A DNA stretch of 64,000 nucleotides from CADCTQ01 sp963844325. Its GTDB lineage: Bacteria > Bacteroidota > Bacteroidia > Cytophagales > 172606-1. The stretch covers positions 868,001 through 932,000 of the forward strand of contig CAWJNV010000002.1 of assembly GCA_963844325.1 (NCBI GenBank). The letters run 5' to 3'. This document shows, in pieces, positions 58,239 through 64,000 of the stretch; within the stretch, counting starts at the first letter, position 1, and the number at the start of each line of letters is the position of its first letter. The translations under genes were made by a program, and so were the position numbers. The notes below the pieces were generated by a model. The model saw nothing but the letters and a program-made list of their open reading frames with translations. It was not told the DNA's origin and made no database searches.

Positions 58239-58406
58239 ATGAACCCTCTTTCTACCCCCGTCTCCGCCCGGCCCGATCCGGAAGCCGCCGCCTCTCCGGA
58301 AGCCGTAGCGTCCACCCGGGAAGTACGCCGGTTCAACGGCCTGTTCATGCTGGCCAACGTTACTTTTCTGCTCATCACCTGGTGCTGCCTGCAGGCGCTG
58401 GCCTGA
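58239..58406 (+). CDS. Small single-pass membrane protein (55 residues)
   Basis: A short gene with an AAAAAAGGAAA ribosome-binding-like sequence six bases before the ATG. The product begins MNPLSTPVSARPDPEAAAS and ends with a hydrophobic helix RFNGLFMLANVTFLLITWC and QALA. It lies 44 bp after the LytTR regulator on the same strand. Small membrane proteins often modulate kinases or envelope machinery, but the role here is unknown. It is real if the good leader and helix are taken at face value. Confidence 0.55.
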   Translation: MNPLSTPVSARPDPEAAASPEAVASTREVRRFNGLFMLANVTFLLITWCCLQALA

Positions 58407-58486
58407 GGGGCGCTTGCCCGGGTTTTCCGGGAACATCCGTGCCGGACCCTGGCGGGTGCCGCGCTTTTTTCGTTACTTGTTCCACC

Positions 58487-59302
58487 ATGCGATTCGTATA
58501 CCAGATCCGGTTGATCGGCCTCTTGCTGGGGTTGTGCGCCTGCGCGGGAAGACCCGGGCCCCCAACGGCGGGTTTGCCGAAAAACAAAGCGGATGTCCAC
58601 CTGTACCTGCTCATCGGGCAATCCAACATGGCCGGCCGCGGGGCCATTGCCGCCGAAGATACCCTGACCCACCCCCGCGTGTGGATGCTGAACAAGGCCG
58701 GCCAGTGGGTGCCTGCCAAAGCGCCGCTGCACTTCGACAAGCCGGCAATGGTGGGCGTCGGTCCCGGCCTGGCGTTCGGCAGAGAGATGGCCGCCGCCGC
58801 CCCGCAAGCAGCCATCGGGCTCATTCCCTGCGCGGTGGGCGGTTCTCCGGTGGCCGCGTGGCAACCCGGTGCGTACTACGAACCGACGAAATCGCATCCC
58901 TACGACGACGCCCTCCGCCGGGCCCGGGAAGCGGCCAAAAGGGGTACGCTGAAAGGCATTCTCTGGCACCAGGGCGAATCGGACAGCCGGCCCGAAAACA
59001 TCGGGCCGTACCTGGCGAACCTGGAAGCGTTGATTGACCGGCTGCGGCGGGACCTGGGCGCCCCCGGCGTGCCTTTTGTGGCGGGTGAACTCGGCTACTT
59101 CGTAATCCCTAACAATCCGGTGGTGGCGCAGTTCAACCGGCAGATCAGGCAGTTGCCCGGCCGGGTGAGCCGCACGGGCCTGGTTACGGCCGAAGGGTTG
59201 ACGCACAAAGGCGATACGCTGCATTTCGACGCGGCTTCGGCCCGGGAACTGGGCAAACGGTACGCCGCGCAGATGCAGCAAGTACAGCGGATGGGGAAGT
59301 AG
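58487..59302 (+). CDS. Sialate O-acetylesterase/SGNH-type lipoprotein
   Basis: A 271-residue predicted lipoprotein from the ATG at 58487, with lipobox LCAC near residue 19; the longer upstream frame has no signal and is rejected. The SGNH/SASA-type fold shows block I LIGQSNMAGRG (catalytic Ser), the GGSPVAAW Gly block, the ILWHQGESD block that is highly typical of carbohydrate esterases, and the C-terminal DTLHFDAASA with His/Asp. It probably removes acetyl groups from glycans in the periplasm or at the surface. Confidence 0.9.
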   Translation: MRFVYQIRLIGLLLGLCACAGRPGPPTAGLPKNKADVHLYLLIGQSNMAGRGAIAAEDTLTHPRVWMLNKAGQWVPAKAPLHFDKPAMVGVGPGLAFGREMAAAAPQAAIGLIPCAVGGSPVAAWQPGAYYEPTKSHPYDDALRRAREAAKRGTLKGILWHQGESDSRPENIGPYLANLEALIDRLRRDLGAPGVPFVAGELGYFVIPNNPVVAQFNRQIRQLPGRVSRTGLVTAEGLTHKGDTLHFDAASARELGKRYAAQMQQVQRMGK

Positions 59303-59328
59303 CACCGGGAAGTGCCTCCGTCAAATCG

Positions 59329-59745
59329 CTACGCAATCCCGCGGAGCCATTCCTGCGCCTCGGGCAATGTTTTGAAGAAACTCACCTTCACGCCTTGCCC
59401 CTGTACCTGGGTGGCGGAAGGACTGATGATCAACTCCGACAGCAGGGGTACGGGACCCACGGCCGCGAAGGCTTTGTAGCCCGCCCGTAAGGCCCTCGGG
59501 AGCCAGTTCTGGTTAAACCAGTCCAACTGCTGGTCCGGGGATAAGGTCAGGCTGGTCACCTTAGCCAGGATCTTGCCGGTCCGGTGCTTTTGCATCAGTT
59601 GCAGGATGTACTCAAGTACCAGGGGAAAAGACTCCACCTCGTCCGGCCGCCATTCTACCACCACCGCGTCGAGGGTTGGTTCGAAGGATACGGCGTGGTC
59701 CTGTTGGAACGAAGAAAGACCGGGAGGCACACTTGACATAGGCAA
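59329..59745 (-). CDS. STAS/SEC14-like small protein
   Basis: A 138-residue protein. The strand VVVEWRPDEVESFPLVLEYI, the helix LQLMQKHRTGKILAKVTSLT, LSPDQQLDWFNQNWLPRALR and the C-terminal FFKTLPEAQEWL match a small STAS/SEC14-like family common in Cytophagales, recalled without a search. Such proteins are cytoplasmic with unproven roles, possibly stress signalling. The start may be 59745 or the ATG two codons later. It is convergent with the upstream esterase gene by 26 bp. Confidence 0.7.
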   Translation of the reverse strand: MPMSSVPPGLSSFQQDHAVSFEPTLDAVVVEWRPDEVESFPLVLEYILQLMQKHRTGKILAKVTSLTLSPDQQLDWFNQNWLPRALRAGYKAFAAVGPVPLLSELIISPSATQVQGQGVKVSFFKTLPEAQEWLRGIA

Positions 59746-59890
59746 GGAGGAATATATCAGGAGGTAAAGGTACGTATTTGCGTGGGCCGGGCGTTGCGCG
59801 AACAGGCTTTATTTTGCCTTGCCGGTACCGGTTGGATTTACGATTATAAATATAATTTATATAAAAAGAAAATATTGACTCCGTAAAGGA

Positions 59891-59916
59891 AGCTTGGTCA
59901 TTCAGCTTGGTCATTC
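59891..59916. repeat. 13-bp perfect tandem duplication
   Basis: AGCTTGGTCATTC occurs twice in a row (59891-59903 and 59904-59916), just downstream of the polyphosphate kinase stop codon and within the AT-rich upstream region of the STAS-like gene. Confidence 0.8.
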
Positions 59917-59942
59917 ATGAGGGAAGAGTTCAGGCAAATGAT

Positions 59943-62027
59943 TTACGCCAGTTCATTTTGCTCCCGTTGCGCCAGCCAGTGGTAGAAATCTTCCTGCGCC
60001 CGTACCGGCGGCGCGTCACCCGCCGGCGGGGCCACGGGCACGTTGCCGCCTTCCCCGTCGAGCCCGCACAGGCGGGTGTTGTCGGCCAGCTGGAGTTCGA
60101 GGAGTTTCGCCAGTTCGTGCCGGTGCCCGGGGTGGCGCACGGGAAAGCCCACCTCAATGCGGCGGTGCAGGTTGCGCGTCATCCAGTCGGCCGACGACAG
60201 GTACATTTCTTCGTCCCCGCCGTTGGAGAAATAAAAAATGCGGGCGTGTTCCAGAAAGCGGTCCACCAGCCGGAACGCCCGGATGGTCGGGCTCCAGCTT
60301 GGGTGCTGCGGGACCAGGCAGCAGATGCCGCGCACCAGCAGGTCCACCGCGACCCCCGCCCGGCTGGCCTCGTAGAGTTTGGCGATCAGTTCGTCTTCCT
60401 CCAGGTTGTTGAGTTTGATGACCACGCGGCCCGGCCGGCCGCGCCGGGCAAAGCCGATTTCGCGGTCCAGCAGTTCCAGCAGCCGCTCCTTCATGTTGAA
60501 CCCGGCCACCAGCAGGTGGCGGAAGACGGGACGGGCTTTTTTGCCTTCCAGGAAAGCGAACACCCGCCCCAGTTCCCGGGTGGTGGCCGGGTGCCGCGTC
60601 AGCAGGCCGCAGTCGCTGTAGAGGGTGGCCGTCCGTTCGTTGAAATTGCCCGTGCCCAGGTAGCCGTACCACGTCCGCCCGCCGTCGGGGCGGCGCCGTT
60701 TCACCAGGGCAATCTTGGCGTGCACTTTCAGGCCGGGCAGGCTGTAGAGAATCCGCACCCCGGCCGCCTCCATTTCGGCCGCCCAGCGCAGGTTGTTCTC
60801 CTCGTCGAAGCGGGCCTTCACTTCCACGAACACCGTGACCCGCTTGCCGTTGCGGGCCGCGCTGATGAGGGCATTGGCAATGAGCGAATCGGCCGCCACC
60901 CGGTACAGGGTCACTTTGAGGGCTTCCACCCACGGGTCGATAGCGGCTTCGTTGAAAAAGCGCAGCACGTATTCGTAGGAGTGGTACGGGAAGTGCAGCA
61001 GCTGGTCTTCCCGGTCGATGGCGGCGAACGTCGGGTCGGCCCCTTCCAGGGAAAGCTTGGTGAGGGGCGGGAGGGGCGGCTCTTCCAGCTGCGGGTGGAG
61101 CGGGTTGGGCAGTTTGAACAACTCGTGCAGGTTGTGGTAGCGGCCCCCGGCCACCAGGTCGCCGGGCTGGAGGTCCAGGCTCGCGGCGATCCGGGCCAGC
61201 AGGGCGGCCGGCATGCGGCCGTCGTACAGGAAGCGGGTGGGCTTGCCGGTCTTGCGCTTTTCGAGCTGTTCGCGCACTTTCCGCACCAGGTCGCCGTTGA
61301 ATTCGTCGTCAATGGTGAAGTCGGCGTCGCGGTTGAGCTTGACGCTGTAGCAGTCGCCCACCCGGTAGCCGGGAAACACCAGGGCGAGGTGCTGCCGGAT
61401 AACGTCTTCCAGGAACATCAGGTAGTGCCGCCCCGCGACGGGAGAGAGCCGCACGAACCGGTCGAGGGGCCCGGCCGGCACGTTGAGGAAGGCCAGCAGG
61501 CCCTCCCCGGCTTCCGGCGCGGGCTGGGGCCACACCTCCAGGGCCAGGTAGATTTCGCGGTTGTCCAGAAAAGGCGCTTTACTGCCCCCGGCTTGCCACA
61601 CGACGGGTTGCAGGTACGATAGCACCTTGCCCCGGAAAAGCCGGTCGATCTCCCGCTGGTGGGCGGGCAACGGCGGTTCGTCCCCGTAGAGAGTGATCCC
61701 GTGCCCGGCCAGGGCGGGCAGGATGCCGTGCCGCCACACCTCGCCGTATTCTTCCTGCTGGCGGGGCACCACGCGGCCAATGGCCTCCAGCACCTCCTGC
61801 GGGTCGAAGGCGAGCCGTTCGGCCAGCCTTTTCTTTTTGATCCCGGCCAGGGTCCGCAGGGCCGCCACCCGCACCCGGAAAAACTCGTCGAGGTTGGACG
61901 AATAGATGGCCAGGAACCGGATGCGGTCGAACAGGGGCAGGGCGTCCTGGCGGGCGGCCTGCAAAATGCGGTAGTTGAACGAGAGCCAGCTCAGGTCGCG
62001 GTTGAGGGTAGGAGGGGAGGGCGTCAT
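59943..62027 (-). CDS. ppk1: Polyphosphate kinase 1
   Basis: A 694-residue PPK1, which polymerises ATP gamma-phosphates into polyphosphate, and the reverse, via a phospho-His. The N-terminus is typical (LNRDLSWLSFNYRILQAARQ, LAIYSSNLDEFFRVRVAAL). The catalytic half has GKRVTVFVEVKARFDEENNL, GLKVHAK with the phospho-His near residue 434, and GTGNFNE. C-terminal NNLEEDELIAKLYEASRAGV and LSSADWMTRNLHRR complete the family. The length is normal. It is cytoplasmic or membrane-peripheral. No ppx gene is adjacent. The gene appears monocistronic. Confidence 0.96.
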   Translation of the reverse strand: MTPSPPTLNRDLSWLSFNYRILQAARQDALPLFDRIRFLAIYSSNLDEFFRVRVAALRTLAGIKKKRLAERLAFDPQEVLEAIGRVVPRQQEEYGEVWRHGILPALAGHGITLYGDEPPLPAHQREIDRLFRGKVLSYLQPVVWQAGGSKAPFLDNREIYLALEVWPQPAPEAGEGLLAFLNVPAGPLDRFVRLSPVAGRHYLMFLEDVIRQHLALVFPGYRVGDCYSVKLNRDADFTIDDEFNGDLVRKVREQLEKRKTGKPTRFLYDGRMPAALLARIAASLDLQPGDLVAGGRYHNLHELFKLPNPLHPQLEEPPLPPLTKLSLEGADPTFAAIDREDQLLHFPYHSYEYVLRFFNEAAIDPWVEALKVTLYRVAADSLIANALISAARNGKRVTVFVEVKARFDEENNLRWAAEMEAAGVRILYSLPGLKVHAKIALVKRRRPDGGRTWYGYLGTGNFNERTATLYSDCGLLTRHPATTRELGRVFAFLEGKKARPVFRHLLVAGFNMKERLLELLDREIGFARRGRPGRVVIKLNNLEEDELIAKLYEASRAGVAVDLLVRGICCLVPQHPSWSPTIRAFRLVDRFLEHARIFYFSNGGDEEMYLSSADWMTRNLHRRIEVGFPVRHPGHRHELAKLLELQLADNTRLCGLDGEGGNVPVAPPAGDAPPVRAQEDFYHWLAQREQNELA

Positions 62028-62161
62028 GGGAGTTGCAGTGAAATAAGCACAAACGGGAACCCGGGCGGCCGGCGTGGTGACGGGACGAAAGTAGAACCCT
62101 GCGGGGGAAAGGCCGCCAGGCGCTACTTTATCAATGTGTTAAGTTTTGGGTCGTAAAGCAA

Positions 62162-62196
62162 GCGGCCGGCCAGGTCGCGTGAACCTGGCCGGCCGC
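62162..62196 (-). terminator. Terminator-like hairpin after the GloVer-repeat gene
   Basis: Inverted arms GCGGCCGGCCAGGT (62162-62175) and 62183-62196 form a perfect 14-bp stem with a 7-nt loop. On the minus strand TTGCTTT follows. It lies 26 bp after the stop codon of the gene at 62223. Confidence 0.75.
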
Positions 62197-62222
62197 CATG
62201 CACCGGGGCACCAGCCGCGTGA

Positions 62223-64000
62223 TTACCGCTGCAAAACGAGCTTCTGGTGGTACACTTTCGTGCCCGTCACCAGCCGCCCCACGTACAGCCCGGATGGCCG
62301 GTCGCCGGCTTTCCACTGGAGCCGGTATACCCGGCCGGCCTCGGCCTGGCCGTCGAACAGGTCATCCAGCAGGTTGCCCTGCACGTCGAAGACGCCCAGC
62401 CGGACGGGCTGCGTCTGCTCAACCCGGAAGGTGAGGGTCGCCGTTTCCCGGACCGGGTTGGGATGCAGGCTTAAATCCGCTTCGATCCCTTCAGGGGCCG
62501 GCGTACCCGCGCGGGCACTGGCCGCTACCGTGCCGTCCACGGCTGCTACCTGGATGGTCACCTGCTTGGGCGCCGAGGTCTGGCAGCCCCAACTCACGGT
62601 GAAGGTAAATGAATCGGTGCCGAAAAAGTTGGCTTTGGGCGTATACTTACGGTTGGCGCCGCTGCCGGTCAGGGTGCCGTTGGCCGGCGGGGTGACAATG
62701 GTGTAGGTGAGCGGCGTGCCGCCCGTACCCGACAAGACAATCGTTTTCGGCGTATCCTCGGTTGCCGCCACGGTTTGGGCAATGGCTACCGGGTTGGGCT
62801 TCTGGATGATGAAACCACCCAGCGGCGTGCTGCCGTCGGTGTTCAGGTCCAGGTGCCGCAACACGGTAAACGTTCCCGCCCCGGTGATCCGGAAGATCGT
62901 ACCTTCTCCCTTGGTGCCGCCCGTGCTGGTCATGCCGTAGAAGGCCCCGTCACTCCCCCGCACCAGGTTGCCCCGGGGGTTGGCCCCGTCATTGCCTTTG
63001 AACAAGTGACGCAGCACCGAGAAGCTGCCCCCCGCCGTGATCCGGAAGATGGTGCCGCCGCCATTGCTGCCGCCGGCACTGTTGACGCCGTAAAAGGCGC
63101 CGTCCGGGGCTTGGGTCAGGCTGCCTTCCGGGTAGCGGCCGTCGGTGCTGCTGCTCAGGTGGCGCAACACGGTAAAGGTGCCCCCGGCGGTAATCCGGAA
63201 AATCGTGCCCCAGCCGTTGCTGCCGCCGTTGTAAGTCGAGCCGTAGAAAGCCCCATCATTCCCCTGGACCAGTTCGGCTTCCGGATTGCGGCCGTCGGTC
63301 AGGCTGCTCAGGTGGCGCAGCACGGTGTAAGTGCCGCCCGCCGTGATCCGGAAGATGGTGCCGTGCCCGTTGCTGCCGCCGCCGTAAGTCGTGCCGTAGA
63401 AGGCGCCGTCGGTACCCCGCACGAGGCCGGCCCGGGGGTTGCGGCCATCGGCGCTGCTGCTCAGGTGGCGCAGCACGGTAAAGCTGCCGCCCGTAGTGAT
63501 CCGGAAAATGGTTCCGGCTGCGTTGCTGCCACCCTCGCTGCTGGTGCCGTAAAAGGCGCCGTCAGCCCCCTGCACCAGGTTGCCGAGGGGGGCCCCCCCG
63601 TGGGGGGTACGGTTGAGCGAGTACAGGACCGTGTAGGTGCCGTTGGTGCACGTGCGGAATACGGTGCCGTGGTTGGTGGTTCCCCCCGCACTGGTGGTGC
63701 CGTAGTAGTTGCCGTCGGTGCCTTGCACCAGGTTGGCTACCGGGAGGCTGCCCTGGCTGCTGCCGTCCAGGTGGTGCAGTACGGAAAAGGAACCGCCGGT
63801 CGTGATCCGGAAAAGGGTGCCGTAGCCGGTCGTGCCGCCGCTGTAGGTCATGCCGTAGAAAGCCCCGTCGGTATTTTGTACCAGGCTGCCCGCGGGACTG
63901 CTGCCGTCAGTGGTGCGGCTCAGGTGGCGCAGCACGGTAAAGGTAGCGCCCCCCGGGCTGATCCGGAAAATGGTACCGTAGCCGTTGGTACCCCCCGCAT
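62223..64000 (-). CDS. GloVer-repeat protein with T9SS sorting domain, 5' truncated
   Basis: The frame is open to the right edge, so the N-terminus is missing (592 residues visible). Seven complete 51-residue repeats of the Gloeo_Verruco (GloVer) type follow each other, e.g. FTVLRHLSSSTDGR, DGAFYGVNSAGG and GTIFRITAGG, with a partial one at each end. Then come a cadherin/Ig-like domain of about 90 residues (TIVTPPANGTLTGSG, NFFGTDSFTFTV) and a type A T9SS sorting domain (LSLHPNPVRETATLTFRVE, GLYVGRLVTGTKVYHQKLVL). The repeats probably form a beta-propeller or solenoid. It is predicted to be exported to the surface; its ligand is unknown. Confidence 0.92.
   Translation of the reverse strand, partial: AGGTNGYGTIFRISPGGATFTVLRHLSRTTDGSSPAGSLVQNTDGAFYGMTYSGGTTGYGTLFRITTGGSFSVLHHLDGSSQGSLPVANLVQGTDGNYYGTTSAGGTTNHGTVFRTCTNGTYTVLYSLNRTPHGGAPLGNLVQGADGAFYGTSSEGGSNAAGTIFRITTGGSFTVLRHLSSSADGRNPRAGLVRGTDGAFYGTTYGGGSNGHGTIFRITAGGTYTVLRHLSSLTDGRNPEAELVQGNDGAFYGSTYNGGSNGWGTIFRITAGGTFTVLRHLSSSTDGRYPEGSLTQAPDGAFYGVNSAGGSNGGGTIFRITAGGSFSVLRHLFKGNDGANPRGNLVRGSDGAFYGMTSTGGTKGEGTIFRITGAGTFTVLRHLDLNTDGSTPLGGFIIQKPNPVAIAQTVAATEDTPKTIVLSGTGGTPLTYTIVTPPANGTLTGSGANRKYTPKANFFGTDSFTFTVSWGCQTSAPKQVTIQVAAVDGTVAASARAGTPAPEGIEADLSLHPNPVRETATLTFRVEQTQPVRLGVFDVQGNLLDDLFDGQAEAGRVYRLQWKAGDRPSGLYVGRLVTGTKVYHQKLVLQR

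Noticed and set aside
59907..61622. A 571-codon rightward open frame
   Set aside because: It is antisense to polyphosphate kinase, which has complete catalytic motifs.
1..64000. CRISPR arrays, tRNA or rRNA genes
   Set aside because: No regularly spaced repeats with unique spacers and no cloverleaf or rRNA sequence were found. All repeats seen are hairpin elements or tandem coding repeats.

Overview
The window looks like chromosomal DNA of a GC-rich member of the Bacteroidota, most likely the Cytophagales (Hymenobacter/Spirosoma-like). That placement is an inference. It rests on type IX secretion (T9SS) sorting domains, a PorP/SprF protein beside a giant adhesin, LytTR two-component genes, DUF4136 and STAS/SEC14-like families, a TAnnTTTG-type promoter, and start sites that mostly lack Shine-Dalgarno sequences. 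I see no rRNA, tRNA, CRISPR array, plasmid origin or transposase gene.

Positions 1-13222 hold a rightward run of small-molecule redox and detoxification genes: a GlcG/HbpS-like fragment, three short-chain dehydrogenases (one without its catalytic Tyr), a Crp/Fnr regulator followed by two palindromic sites, YceI, a tautomerase, an NTF2-like protein, a nitronate monooxygenase, three tandem secreted epoxide-hydrolase-like proteins, a DUF6130-like lipoprotein, a DUF2798-like membrane protein, an Ohr/OsmC peroxidase and a Tat-exported thioredoxin-like protein. Positions 13223-18185 hold a TetR regulator with three copies of one operator controlling itself and a dehydrogenase, an ECF sigma factor, a second DUF6130-like protein and a cupin, with several hairpin-type mobile repeats between them. 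Positions 18186-24683 hold signalling genes: a TPR-sensor histidine kinase, a second ECF sigma factor and a receiver-GAF-sigma54 activator. Positions 25097-30231 hold an outer-membrane barrel protein, a frameshifted DUF4136 lipoprotein, a DUF1269-like protein, a Lys/Ala/Pro-rich DUF2934 protein and a divergent Lrp/MFS pair.

Positions 30899-38872 encode a 2117-residue T9SS adhesin and its partner, a PorP/SprF barrel fused to an OmpA domain, ending at a strong terminator. Leftward genes follow: a class IV aminotransferase, a sulfotransferase-like protein, an M1 aminopeptidase and an S9 peptidase. A GH16 lipoprotein then reads rightward.

The least explained region is 46467-54676. It has five rightward genes: a four-helix membrane protein, a two-headed peptidoglycan hydrolase with no signal peptide, and three large proteins with no signal peptide. 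Two of those three share an N-terminal module. The gene set would suit a holin/endolysin-like release system with its cargo, but that is a hypothesis. Positions 55129-58406 hold a LiaF-like envelope-stress operon with a LytS/LytR pair and a 55-residue membrane peptide. The right end carries a carbohydrate-esterase-like lipoprotein, a STAS-like protein, polyphosphate kinase and the C-terminal part of a GloVer-repeat T9SS protein that runs off the edge.

At least six kinds of non-coding inverted-repeat element lie between genes. Four copies of one, built from ATGG-type heptamers, sit at 9.1, 25.7, 42.6 and 46.2 kb.
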